Shown here one piece after another: positions 47,441 to 57,841 of a stretch of 64,000 bases of DNA; position 1 is the stretch's first letter, and each line of letters starts with the position of its first letter. Both the position numbers and the translations under genes were made by a program. A model generated the notes under the pieces. It searched no databases. It was given only the letters and a program-made list of their open reading frames with translations, and was not told the origin of the DNA. This DNA is from Dichotomicrobium thermohalophilum (GTDB lineage Bacteria; Pseudomonadota; Alphaproteobacteria; Rhizobiales; Rhodomicrobiaceae). Location: the NCBI RefSeq assembly GCF_003550175.1, contig NZ_QXDF01000003.1, forward strand, positions 62,001 through 126,000, given 5' to 3'.

Positions 47441-47914
47441 ATGCCCAGCGCCAACGCCATGACCGTCGAGGAGTTCCAGGCCGCCCTGCCTGCTGGCGCG
47501 CGGCTGATCGGACTGGACCTCGGCACCAAGACCATCGGCGTGGCCGTGTCAGACGTGAACCGCAGCGTGGCCACGTCACTGGAAACGATAAAGCGCACAA
47601 GGTTCCGCGACGATCTCGCCCGGCTGAATGACATCGTCGCGCACTACGAAGTGGGCGGCGTCGTGATCGGCCTGCCGCTCAACATGGACGGCTCGGAAGG
47701 CCCGCGCGCGCAATCCGCCCGCGCCTATGCCCGCAATCTGGAGGCAGCAACGGGCTTGCCCGTCCTGCTGTGGGACGAGCGGCTGTCCACCGTCGCCGCC
47801 GAGCGCGCCCTGCTCGCCGCCGATGCCTCGCGCAAGCGCCGCGCCGAGATCATCGACAAGGTCGCGGCCGCATATATATTGCAGGGCGTGCTCGACAGGC
47901 TCCAGAACCTCTAA
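47441..47914 (+). CDS. ruvX: Holliday junction resolvase-like / pre-16S rRNA nuclease YqgF
   Basis: A 157-residue RNase H-fold protein. LIGLDLGTKTIGVAVSD supplies the first acidic residue, VIGLPLNMDGSEGPRA and WDERLSTVAAERAL the others. YqgF is implicated in maturing the 5' end of 16S rRNA; the Holliday-junction role is less certain. ruvX often lies just before pyrB in Rhizobiales; here two extra genes stand between them. Confidence 0.93.
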   Translation: MPSANAMTVEEFQAALPAGARLIGLDLGTKTIGVAVSDVNRSVATSLETIKRTRFRDDLARLNDIVAHYEVGGVVIGLPLNMDGSEGPRAQSARAYARNLEAATGLPVLLWDERLSTVAAERALLAADASRKRRAEIIDKVAAAYILQGVLDRLQNL

Positions 47915-47978
47915 GGGCGGAAGCAGCTATGCGCTCAAGGGGTTGGCCCCGCACGGCCGGCGCGGCATAAAGGCGCGC

Positions 47979-48908
47979 ATGCTCACCACCTTGAACGCCA
48001 TCGCGCCGATCTTCCTCATCATCATCACCGGCAACCTGCTCAAGCGAGTCCGGCTGGTGCCCGACGACATGTGGCCGGTCGTTGAGCATATCTGCTTCTA
48101 CATTCTCATGCCGTTCCTGATCATCCGCACTTTGGCGCGGGCTGATCTCGGAGCGATCCCGATCACGAATTTCGCCATCGCCATCACCGGCGGTGTCATC
48201 GGCATGGCGCTCCTGCTGCTGCTCCTGCAGCCGGTCACCGCGCGCCGCTTCGGCATTTCCGGGCCGACGTTCACGAGCATCTTCCAGGGCGCGACGCGCT
48301 TTCACGGCTTCATGGCGCTGGCGATCGTCGGCTCGCTCTATGGCGATGAAGGCGTCGCGCTCAGCGGCATCGCCATTGGCGTGATGGTGCCGCTCATCAA
48401 CATACTGAACGTTGCCGTTCTGACCATCTTCGGGGAAGCGGAAGCAAAGCCGGACTGGACCACGGTCATCCTGAAGATCGCCAGCAATCCGCTGATCGTT
48501 GCCTGCATCATCGGCTTCGCGCTGAACATTACCGGCGTCCCCGACTTCATCTATGGCGCGATCGACATCATCGGCGACGGCGGGCTGGGTCTGGCGCTGC
48601 TTGCGGTGGGCGCGGGTCTAAGCATCGGGCAGGCGATGGAAACCAAGATGCTGGTCGCGGTCGGCGTCTTGATGCGGCTGCTCGGAATGCCGCTGCTGGT
48701 GGTGCTGCTATGCTGGATCGTCGGGCTCGACGGGCTGGCCCGCACCATCGCGATCATCACCGGGGCTGTACCGACCGCCTCCTCGTCCTATGTCATGGCC
48801 CGGCAGATGGGCGGCGATGCCGCGCTGATGGCGAACATCATGACGGTGCAGGTGCTGTTCGCCGCCGTGACGCTGCCGCTGTTCGTCTTCATCGCGGAAA
48901 ACCTGTAG
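47979..48908 (+). CDS. AEC family (auxin-efflux-carrier-like) permease
   Basis: A 309-residue membrane protein with about ten helices: ITGNLLKRVRLVPDD in the first loop and TGAVPTASSSYVMARQMGGDA, the family signature, near the end. The family includes malonate and malate carriers; the substrate here is unknown. ATG 47979 is the start, since the upstream open frame only shadows ruvX. It is convergent with the acyl-CoA dehydrogenase across a gap of palindromic elements. Confidence 0.88.
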   Translation: MLTTLNAIAPIFLIIITGNLLKRVRLVPDDMWPVVEHICFYILMPFLIIRTLARADLGAIPITNFAIAITGGVIGMALLLLLLQPVTARRFGISGPTFTSIFQGATRFHGFMALAIVGSLYGDEGVALSGIAIGVMVPLINILNVAVLTIFGEAEAKPDWTTVILKIASNPLIVACIIGFALNITGVPDFIYGAIDIIGDGGLGLALLAVGAGLSIGQAMETKMLVAVGVLMRLLGMPLLVVLLCWIVGLDGLARTIAIITGAVPTASSSYVMARQMGGDAALMANIMTVQVLFAAVTLPLFVFIAENL

Positions 48909-48957
48909 ACACCGATGCGCCCTGCTCGCTAGCGCGTCGTCCGATCAGCTTGAGCCA

Positions 48958-49044
48958 CGTCATGCCCGTGCTTGACACGGGCATCCATCAACTGGAATCC
49001 GCTAATCCGTTGATTTGATTGCCAGATCAAGTCCGGCAATGACG
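48958..49044. repeat. Facing palindromic elements between convergent AEC and aidB-like genes
   Basis: Element 1 (48958-48986) begins CGTCATGCCCGTG and has the hairpin GCCCGTG-CTTGA-CACGGGC. Element 2 (49017-49044) is GATTGCCAGATCAAG...CAATGACG with its own hairpin. They face each other, each with CGTCAT or CATTGACG-like outer ends. They resemble intergenic palindromes frequent in Rhizobiales. The gap has no gene, and bidirectional termination is likely. Confidence 0.7.
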
Positions 49045-49057
49045 CCCGTTGTATATT

Positions 49058-50755
<1,698 letters not shown>

Positions 50756-50858
50756 GGTGTTCCTCCATTCGCGCAGGGCGGATTTGTTCATTCATTTGTG
50801 CGCGCGGGCTCACATCTCATTGCCGAGCCGGGCGGAGAGGCGTATAACTCGGGCTTTA

Positions 50859-51815
50859 ATGAAACACGCGCCGTCCGCCCCCTCACACACCTTTTCGCAC
50901 CGCCAGCTTCTGGGCATCGAAGGCCTTGCGGTCCCGGACATCCTCTACCTGCTCGACTGCGCCGAGCGGGAGTATAACGGCAGTCACGAGCTTGGCCGAA
51001 AGCGTGACACACTGCGCGGGCGCACTCAAATCAATCTGTTCTTCGAATCCTCCACGCGCACGCAAAGCTCGTTCGAGCTGGCCGGCAAGCGCCTTGGCGC
51101 GGACGTGATGAACATGTCAGTGCCGACCTCCTCGGTGCAGAAGGGTGAGACGCTGGTGGACACCGCCATCACCCTGAACGCCATGAAAACCGATCTGCTC
51201 GTCGTGCGCCACCGGGCGGCGGGCGCCGCGGCGCTGCTGGCGCAGAAGGTCGAATGCGCGGTCATCAACGCCGGCGACGGCGCGCATGAGCACCCGACAC
51301 AGGCGCTGCTTGATGCGCTCACGATCCGCCATCACAAGGGACGCATTGAAGGGCTGACGATCGCCATCTGCGGCGACATTCTGCACTCGCGTGTAGCGCG
51401 CTCTAACGTCACGCTGTTCAACAAGCTCGGCGCGCGCGTTCGGCTCGTCGCGCCCTCCACGCTGATGCCGCCAGCGGCGGACAAGCTCGGCGCGGAGCTC
51501 TACACGCGCATGGAGGACGGGCTGAAGGACTGCGACATCGTGATGATGCTGCGACTGCAACGCGAGCGAATGCGCCAGTCCTATGTGCCCTCGCGTCGCG
51601 AATATTTCCACTTCTTCGGCCTCGACCACGCCAAGCTGGCCTATGCCAAACCCGACGCGCTCATCATGCATCCCGGCCCCATGAACCGCGGTATCGAGAT
51701 CGACTCCGGCGTCGCCGACGATGCTCGCAGCGTCATCCAGGAGCAGGTCGAGATGGGCGTTGCGGTCCGCATGGCCGTGCTCCAGGCGCTCGCCGAAAAC
51801 CTTTCCCACCGATAA
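50859..51815 (+). CDS. pyrB: Aspartate carbamoyltransferase catalytic subunit
   Basis: A 318-residue transferase making carbamoyl-aspartate. [13 protein letters not shown] binds carbamoyl phosphate; [24 protein letters not shown] and [11 protein letters not shown] complete the site. No pyrI regulatory subunit is adjacent; instead the dihydroorotase-like gene starts 9 bases downstream. That arrangement matches bacteria in which an inactive dihydroorotase partners the catalytic chain. Confidence 0.96.
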   Translation: MKHAPSAPSHTFSHRQLLGIEGLAVPDILYLLDCAEREYNGSHELGRKRDTLRGRTQINLFFESSTRTQSSFELAGKRLGADVMNMSVPTSSVQKGETLVDTAITLNAMKTDLLVVRHRAAGAAALLAQKVECAVINAGDGAHEHPTQALLDALTIRHHKGRIEGLTIAICGDILHSRVARSNVTLFNKLGARVRLVAPSTLMPPAADKLGAELYTRMEDGLKDCDIVMMLRLQRERMRQSYVPSRREYFHFFGLDHAKLAYAKPDALIMHPGPMNRGIEIDSGVADDARSVIQEQVEMGVAVRMAVLQALAENLSHR

Positions 51816-51824
51816 AGGCCGCAC

Positions 51825-53162
51825 ATGAACGCGCCCGTCCTGCCCGCCCGCCGCGAACCGTCTCAGCCGCTTGCCCTCATCAATGCGCGCCTGCTGTGCC
51901 CGACCAGTGGGCGCGATGAACGCGGCGGCGTCTACGTCGAGAACGGTGTCATCGCGGATCTCGGCCCGCATCTGGCGGACGCAGGCCCGCCCGGCGTCGA
52001 AACGATCAACTGCGAGGGCAAGCTGCTCGCCCCGGGCCTGATCGATATGCGCGTTTTCGCCGGTGAGCCCGGGCTGGAGCACCGCGAGACGCTGGAGACG
52101 GCAAGCCTCGCGGCGGCGGCCGGCGGCGTGACCACGATCATCTGTATGCCGAACACCCAGCCGGTGATCGACGGCGTTGCGCTGGTCGACTTCATCGAGC
52201 GGCGCGCCCGGGATATCGCGATCGTGAACATCCACCCGATGGCCGCAGCGACCAAGGGCCTCGCCGGCGAGGTCATCTCCGAGATCGGGTTGCTGAAAAG
52301 CGCCGGTGCGGTAGCCTTCACGGAGGGACGCGCGAGCGTGCCCAGCGCCCAGCTCATGCGCCTGCTGCTGGCATATGCGCGCGACTTCGACGCCCTCGTC
52401 GTGCAGTTTCCGGACGAGCATACGCTCGCAGACGGCGGGGTGATGAACGAGGGCGAGGTGTCGTTACGCCTGGGACTGCCGGGCATTCCCGATGTTGCCG
52501 AGACGATCGTGCTCGCCCGCGATGTGCGCCTGGTCGGCTTGACGGGCGCGCGCTATCACGCCGCGCCCATCTCCTGTGCCGGCTCGCTCGACGTCCTGCG
52601 CCGGGCGCGCGCGGACGGGCTGCCGGTCTCGTGCGGCGTCTCGATCAACCATCTCGCGCTGAACGAGAACGACGTGGGCGCCTATCGCACCTACTTCAAG
52701 CTTCGCCCGCCGCTACGCACCGAGGAGGACAGGCAGGCGATGGTCCGCGGGCTGCGCGATGGCGAGATCGACGTCATCGTTTCCAGCCACGATCCGCAGG
52801 ACTTTGACGCCAAGCGCCGGCCGTTCGAGGAAGCGGCTGACGGAGCGATCGGCTTGGAGACCCTTCTGGCGGCCGCGCTTCGGCTGTATCACAATGGCGA
52901 GGTGCCGCTGCAGCGTCTGCTCCACGCACTGTCCGCGCGCCCGGCCGAATTGCTGGGCCTGCCCGGCGGACGGCTTGCAACCGGCGCGCCCGCTGACCTG
53001 ATCGTCGTGGACCTCAACGCACCGTGGGTTGTCGAGGAACGCGCCCTGCGCTCGAAGTCAAAGAACACGCCCTTCGAGGACCAGATGTTCCAGGGCCGCG
53101 TGATGATGACGCTTGTTGCCGGGCGCATCGTCTATCGCTACGCTGCCGCCGATCACGCCTGA
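51825..53162 (+). CDS. Dihydroorotase-like protein lacking the metal-binding HxH (PyrC'/PyrX type)
   Basis: A 445-residue amidohydrolase-fold protein with the class I dihydroorotase framework. The metal motif expected as DxHxHxR reads DMRVFAGEPG at residues 74-83, so both histidines are gone. The usual His in the NEG segment (VQFPDEHTLADGG) and the final TDHAP aspartate motif (here SSHDPQ) are also altered. It is probably non-catalytic and structural, holding PyrB as in Pseudomonas. A true pyrC should exist elsewhere. It overlaps no neighbour; plsY begins 23 bases downstream. Confidence 0.88.
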   Translation: MNAPVLPARREPSQPLALINARLLCPTSGRDERGGVYVENGVIADLGPHLADAGPPGVETINCEGKLLAPGLIDMRVFAGEPGLEHRETLETASLAAAAGGVTTIICMPNTQPVIDGVALVDFIERRARDIAIVNIHPMAAATKGLAGEVISEIGLLKSAGAVAFTEGRASVPSAQLMRLLLAYARDFDALVVQFPDEHTLADGGVMNEGEVSLRLGLPGIPDVAETIVLARDVRLVGLTGARYHAAPISCAGSLDVLRRARADGLPVSCGVSINHLALNENDVGAYRTYFKLRPPLRTEEDRQAMVRGLRDGEIDVIVSSHDPQDFDAKRRPFEEAADGAIGLETLLAAALRLYHNGEVPLQRLLHALSARPAELLGLPGGRLATGAPADLIVVDLNAPWVVEERALRSKSKNTPFEDQMFQGRVMMTLVAGRIVYRYAAADHA

Positions 53163-53185
53163 GGTAAGCCTGTCCGAGCGGAGCG

Positions 53186-53794
53186 ATGTTCAGTTACACC
53201 GCCTGGAGCGTCTCCTGGCCCTATTTCCTGGCCGCGCTGGCCTTCGGCTACGCGCTCGGGTCCATCCCGTTCGGCTATCTTTTTGCCCGGCTGGCTGGGG
53301 TCGGGGACATCCGCTCTATCGGTTCCGGCAATATCGGTGCGACCAACGTGCTGCGCACGGGGCGCAAGTCGCTGGCCGCCGCCACACTTATCGCCGATGC
53401 TGGCAAGGGCGTCGCCGCGGTTCTCTTAGCCGCGCGCTGGGGGCCGGACACCGCCGCGCTCGCTGGTCTGGGCGCGTTTCTTGGGCATCTGTTTCCGGTC
53501 TGGCTCGGCTTTCGCGGCGGCAAGGGCGTGGCGACCTTCCTCGGCGTCGTCGGCGCGACGGTCTGGCAGGTTGCGGCCGTGTTCGCCGTCGTCTGGCTGA
53601 CGGTCGCGGGGGTCACGCGCTATTCCTCGCTCGCGGCGCTGATCGGCGCGGCGGCCACGCCGCTGGCGGCCATCGCGTTTGACCGCTGGCTCGCCGCCGG
53701 GCTGTTCGCGCTGCTCGCTGTGCTCATCATCATCAAGCACATGGGCAACATCCGCCGGCTCGTACGCGGCGAAGAATCGCGGATCAAGCTGTGA
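53186..53794 (+). CDS. plsY: Acyl-phosphate glycerol-3-phosphate acyltransferase
   Basis: A 202-residue inner-membrane enzyme with about five helices. [23 protein letters not shown] and [10 protein letters not shown] are the three conserved motifs. It acylates glycerol-3-phosphate with acyl-phosphate from PlsX, starting phospholipid synthesis. The pyrC'-plsY-dprA order is common in alphaproteobacteria. Confidence 0.96.
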   Translation: MFSYTAWSVSWPYFLAALAFGYALGSIPFGYLFARLAGVGDIRSIGSGNIGATNVLRTGRKSLAAATLIADAGKGVAAVLLAARWGPDTAALAGLGAFLGHLFPVWLGFRGGKGVATFLGVVGATVWQVAAVFAVVWLTVAGVTRYSSLAALIGAAATPLAAIAFDRWLAAGLFALLAVLIIIKHMGNIRRLVRGEESRIKL

Positions 53795-53805
53795 AAGGGT
53801 AAGCC

Positions 53806-54927
53806 GTGAACGCGGGGAAGCGGCTGAACGATCAGGAACGCGTGGATTGGCTGCGGCTGATCCGCAGCGAGAATGTCGGCCCGGTCACCTTCTTCGATCT
53901 GCTGGAGCGATACGGGACCGCCGCAAAGGCACTTGAGGCACTTCCCGAACTGGCCGAGCGCGGCGGCCGGCGCAATCCGCTGCGCATCTGCACGCCGCGC
54001 GAAGCCGAACGCGAGATCGCCACGGCCCAGAAGCGCAGCCGCGCGCGCCTCGTCGCCATCGGTGAACCGGACTACCCAGTGCGGCTCGGCCTGATCCCGA
54101 TGCCGCCGCCCCTGATCTACATGGCCGGGGAGCCGACGCTGGCGCAAAGGCAGGCCGTCGCCATCGTCGGATCGCGCAACGCCTCGGCCGCCGGGCGGAA
54201 GCTGACGCAGGACATCGCCCGCGGCCTGAGCGCGGAAGGCATTGCCGTCATCTCCGGTCTCGCGCGCGGCATCGACGCCAGCGCGCATGAGGGCGCACTT
54301 GAAGGCGGCACCATCGCCGTTCTGGCGGGCGGCATCGACATTCGTTATCCGCCCGAAAACGAGACGCTTTACGGCGCAATCGCCGAGCAGGGTCTGCTGA
54401 TCGCCGAGAGCGCGCCGGGCTTCAAGCCGCGCGGCGTCGACTTCCCCCGACGCAACCGCATTATCTCCGGGATGGCGTCGGGCGTGCTGGTCGTGGAGGC
54501 CGCGCGCCGCTCCGGCTCAATGGTCACGGCGCGACACGCCGGCGAGCAGGGGCGCGACGTGATGGCCGTACCCGGCCACCCGCTCGACCCGCGCGCGGAA
54601 GGGCCAAACGCGCTCCTGAAGGACGGCGCGGCGCTCATCCGAAATGCAGACGATGTTTTGGAAGCGCTGCGTGCCGCGGAAATCTTCCCCGAGCCGCAGC
54701 CCTCGCTGGCCGGCTTTTCCGAGCCGGACGCTGCCCCTTTCGACCTCGACGATCGCGCCCGCCAGCAGGTGACGGCGGCGCTCAGCCCCGTGCCGATCGA
54801 GATCGACGAGCTGATCCGCATGACCGGGCTCTCCGCCCGCGCGGTGGCGGTCGTCCTGATGGAGCTGGAACTGGCCGGGCGCATCACGCGCGAAGGGCGG
54901 CGCAGCGTCGCGCTGACCACCGACTGA
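53806..54927 (+). CDS. dprA: DNA processing protein DprA
   Basis: A 373-residue protein that loads RecA on incoming single-stranded DNA during transformation. The N-terminal SAM-like helices (DWLRLIRSENVGPVTFFDLL) precede the Rossmann core with AIVGSRNASAAG, ISGLARGIDASAHEGAL and VLAGGIDIRYPPEN; a C-terminal winged-helix domain follows. GTG 53806 is the start with AAGGG upstream. It ends 2 bases from the convergent DUF1287 gene; topA, often next, is absent. Confidence 0.94.
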   Translation: MNAGKRLNDQERVDWLRLIRSENVGPVTFFDLLERYGTAAKALEALPELAERGGRRNPLRICTPREAEREIATAQKRSRARLVAIGEPDYPVRLGLIPMPPPLIYMAGEPTLAQRQAVAIVGSRNASAAGRKLTQDIARGLSAEGIAVISGLARGIDASAHEGALEGGTIAVLAGGIDIRYPPENETLYGAIAEQGLLIAESAPGFKPRGVDFPRRNRIISGMASGVLVVEAARRSGSMVTARHAGEQGRDVMAVPGHPLDPRAEGPNALLKDGAALIRNADDVLEALRAAEIFPEPQPSLAGFSEPDAAPFDLDDRARQQVTAALSPVPIEIDELIRMTGLSARAVAVVLMELELAGRITREGRRSVALTTD

Positions 54928-54929
54928 GG

Positions 54930-55502
54930 CTAGGACTGCGGGATGTAGCGGTAATGACCAGTCACGCGATACTTGAACAGCGCGTCGTCCAGTTTCGGGC
55001 CGAAGCCCTCGTTATGAACCACCAGCGGGCGCTCTCCGTCCCATGAGCGCCGCCCGGTGACGATGACGATGTGCGTCACACCGTCGGGGCGCACCGACGT
55101 CACGAGATCGCCTGGCTTGTAGTTGTCCGGGTTCTTCGTTACAGGCAGGCTCTGACCGTAACGCGCGAAGAACTTGCGCAGTTCGCGCACGCGCCGATGC
55201 TTGATATTGGGATCGCCGCCGAGCGTGCGCTTCACACGCGTTTGCAGATCTATTCCCAGATCGCGATAGGCCCGCACCACGACATCCGTGCACACCCCGC
55301 GATTGGGCGCAACGTCACCCCATTCGTTGGGAATATCCCGGTAGGCCGGATCGTAGATGACAACGCTGCGCGTCCGCTCGATCGCAGCGGCCACCAGCCG
55401 GTCCTGGAATTTCCCGGTGTAAGCCGCGATGATCCGCTCCGGCGGGACCGCGACGGCTAAGACGATCACAGCGACAAGCGGGATCAGATAACGCAGACGC
55501 AT
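54930..55502 (-). CDS. DUF1287 exported protein (NlpC/P60-like amidase fold)
   Basis: A 190-residue protein with an N-terminal hydrophobic signal or anchor (LIPLVAVIVLAVAV). DUF1287 signatures are YDPAYRDIPNEWGD, GVCTDVVVRAYRDLGIDLQ with the likely nucleophile Cys71, and DGVTHIVIVTGRR with His144. The fold is that of papain-like cell-wall hydrolases. It probably acts in the periplasm; the substrate is unknown. Convergent with dprA. Confidence 0.88.
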   Translation of the reverse strand: MRLRYLIPLVAVIVLAVAVPPERIIAAYTGKFQDRLVAAAIERTRSVVIYDPAYRDIPNEWGDVAPNRGVCTDVVVRAYRDLGIDLQTRVKRTLGGDPNIKHRRVRELRKFFARYGQSLPVTKNPDNYKPGDLVTSVRPDGVTHIVIVTGRRSWDGERPLVVHNEGFGPKLDDALFKYRVTGHYRYIPQS

Positions 55503-55517
55503 TTCCCGTCCACCTCG

Positions 55518-55814
55518 CTATTCCTGAAGATTGACCGTGCCCAGCACCCACCGCCAGGGATAGACATTGATCTGATCGAACAGTCCGGCCTTCGCGTACG
55601 GGTCCGCGTCCATCATGGCCCGCGCCGCATCCAGCGATTCCGCCTCAACGATCAACAGGCTGCCAACAGGGGTGCTGCCATCCTCGCCCAGTAGCGGTCC
55701 AGCCGAGACGATCGCGCCGGCGTGCCCGCGCAGGTGCTCGAGATGTGCTTCGCGTGTTTGCTGGCGAAGCTCGCTCACATTCGGCTTGTCCTTGCAGATG
55801 CAGGCATAGAGCAT
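55518..55814 (-). CDS. YciI family protein
   Basis: A 98-residue ferredoxin-like alpha-beta protein: MLYACICKDKP, REAHLEHLRGH and SAGPLLGEDGS, then FDQINVYPWRWVLG. The His in REAHLEHL is the residue conserved in the YciI and YCII families. Its function is not established. ATG 55814 is the start; the longer upstream frame lacks family similarity. It lies 15 bases before the DUF1287 gene on the same strand. Confidence 0.9.
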   Translation of the reverse strand: MLYACICKDKPNVSELRQQTREAHLEHLRGHAGAIVSAGPLLGEDGSTPVGSLLIVEAESLDAARAMMDADPYAKAGLFDQINVYPWRWVLGTVNLQE

Positions 55815-55954
55815 GGACCACTCCCTGAAGGTGACACTGTGTTGCGCCGGGGCATCATGGCGCGGCACCATCGCCGGTTCCGGCCGACGCCGCCCTATTT
55901 TTCGTTCCCTCACTGTTTAATGATGAAGCCTCTCGGGACCAAGGCCGGTTTCCA

Positions 55955-57841
55955 ATGCGCAAGGCAATTTTTCGTGATGGCGAGCGCGACATGAGCGTCG
56001 AACAGACACTGGCGCGTTGGGGTGAAGGCAAGGAAAGCTGGAACGCGTGGGCGGAAGAGCTGCTGGCGCGCAAGGCCCGCCTGATCGAGGCGGATGAATG
56101 GGCGGCCAATCCGTTCGGCGAGGGCGAAAACGACGCCACGCGCGCGTGGCTCGAGGACGCGCGCGCCGATTTCTCGGATCAGGTGTTTCCGGAGAACGTG
56201 CATTTCGCGGGCTACATCTTTCCCGGCCCTGTCGTGTTCGCGAACTGCGCATTTTCAGGCGGGGCAACCTTCGATGATGTGCGCTTCGAGTCCGGCGCGG
56301 TATTCACCAAGGCGCGGTTCGAGGCGGCGGCCAGCTTCAAACGCGCGAATTTTGCCGGCATCGCGGATTTTGACGAGGCGATGTTCACAGCGGACGCGGC
56401 CTTCGAGCACGCGCAATTCGCTATGGACAGCGATGGTCCGCTGGTCATCGCCGCGCGGTTCAGCCGCTGCCAGTTCGCCGGGCGCACGGATTTCCGGGAA
56501 ACAGCCTTCGCGGGCAACGCCAAGTTCACGCGCTCCGGCTTTGACGAGGGAATGCGCTTTGATTCCGCGTCCTTCCAGGGCGCCGCGGACTTCGCCGGGG
56601 TCTGCGCCAAGGGTATCGCTGCCTTCGCTCAGGCACGATTCGCGGGCGACGCGAGCTTCGCCGATGCGGAACTGCAGGACGAGGCGCGGTTCGCCGAGGC
56701 CCGGTTCGAGGGCGAGGCTTCCTTCGAGCGCGCGGAATTTGAGGAAGGCGCGCTGTTTCGCGGCGCGGTGTTCGCCGACAATGCCTCGTTCAACCACGCG
56801 AAATTCGGTGGCCGGGCGGGCTTCGGTGCCTGCCGGTTCTTCGCGCCTGTGAGCTTTGCGGCGACCCGCTTCAAGGACCAGGCCGACTTCGCCACGGCGC
56901 ATTTCACTGACGCTCGCTTCCACAGTGCCCGGTTCCGCGCGCCCGCGGATTTCGAAGGGGCTGCTTTCGCCGGCGATGCGGATTTCTCCGGTCTGCGCAG
57001 TGACAGCGCGTTGACGCTGGCGGAAACGCGCTTCGACGGCGCACCGGATTTCCTGAACGCGCAGATCAAACAACCGCCCCGGTTGGAAAACATGGGCATC
57101 AAGGCACCCGTGCGCCGCTTCCGCCGGTGGGGCGATGGGCAACGCGATCCGCGGCCGTGGCTGTTCCGGCTGATGCCTGTGGCGCGGGATGGGCTGGAGG
57201 CCGCGCGGTTCCGCCAACTCCGCCATCTGGCACGCGCCGGGCTGGACCACGAGCGCGAGGGCGCCTTCTATGCCGACGAGTTGCGCGCGGCCCGATTCTG
57301 GCGGCACAAGCCGCTGGGGCGCGGCGCGGGGCGATTCTGGCTGGGCTGGCTGTATGGCGGGACCGCAAATTTCGGCCGATCGATCCTGCGGCCACTGGGG
57401 CTGTGGGTGGTGACCACCGTCCTGTTTGCCTTGGTCTACCTGGGTCTGCGGGACACACCCGCGCCAACGACGACCGAAGCGCCTTTTCCGGCCTGGCCCG
57501 ATACGCGGTCGTTCCAGAGCATGTTTGACTGGCTGGCCGGCGTTGGTGAGTGGTCATTCCACATGATCGCCAATCTCTACGCCTCCGGCGGCTGCGTGAC
57601 AGGCGACGGCAGCGCCTCAGGGGAGGCGCTGTACCTGTCCTTCAAGAACAGCCTGTTCTTCGTGCCGTGGGAAAGCCCGCTTGCAGCCCAACGGGTCTAT
57701 GGCTGCCTGTATGGACTGGAGGGCGGCGCAGCCGTGGTGCCGCTAGCGGCGTCGGTCGCAGCACTGATGCAAAACGTCATCGGCGTCGTGTTGCTGGTGC
57801 TGGCCGCGCTGGCACTGCGCAACATGCTCAAGCGCGGCTAG
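55955..57841 (+). CDS. Pentapeptide-repeat protein with C-terminal membrane domain
   Basis: A 628-residue protein. After a helical N-terminal 75 residues come about 300 residues (roughly 80-375) of AxFxxAxF pentapeptide repeats, expected to form a right-handed beta-helix. A basic linker (RRFRRWGDGQRDPRP) leads to helices near 410-460, a membrane segment near 475-500 (LGLWVVTTVLFALVYLGL), a short loop with paired Cys, SFKNSLFFVPWES, and a final helix (about 600-625). The last part resembles a channel-like two-helix module, which is speculative. ATG 55991 is an alternative start. The 3' end overlaps convergent cca by 14 bases. Confidence 0.85.
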   Translation: MRKAIFRDGERDMSVEQTLARWGEGKESWNAWAEELLARKARLIEADEWAANPFGEGENDATRAWLEDARADFSDQVFPENVHFAGYIFPGPVVFANCAFSGGATFDDVRFESGAVFTKARFEAAASFKRANFAGIADFDEAMFTADAAFEHAQFAMDSDGPLVIAARFSRCQFAGRTDFRETAFAGNAKFTRSGFDEGMRFDSASFQGAADFAGVCAKGIAAFAQARFAGDASFADAELQDEARFAEARFEGEASFERAEFEEGALFRGAVFADNASFNHAKFGGRAGFGACRFFAPVSFAATRFKDQADFATAHFTDARFHSARFRAPADFEGAAFAGDADFSGLRSDSALTLAETRFDGAPDFLNAQIKQPPRLENMGIKAPVRRFRRWGDGQRDPRPWLFRLMPVARDGLEAARFRQLRHLARAGLDHEREGAFYADELRAARFWRHKPLGRGAGRFWLGWLYGGTANFGRSILRPLGLWVVTTVLFALVYLGLRDTPAPTTTEAPFPAWPDTRSFQSMFDWLAGVGEWSFHMIANLYASGGCVTGDGSASGEALYLSFKNSLFFVPWESPLAAQRVYGCLYGLEGGAAVVPLAASVAALMQNVIGVVLLVLAALALRNMLKRG

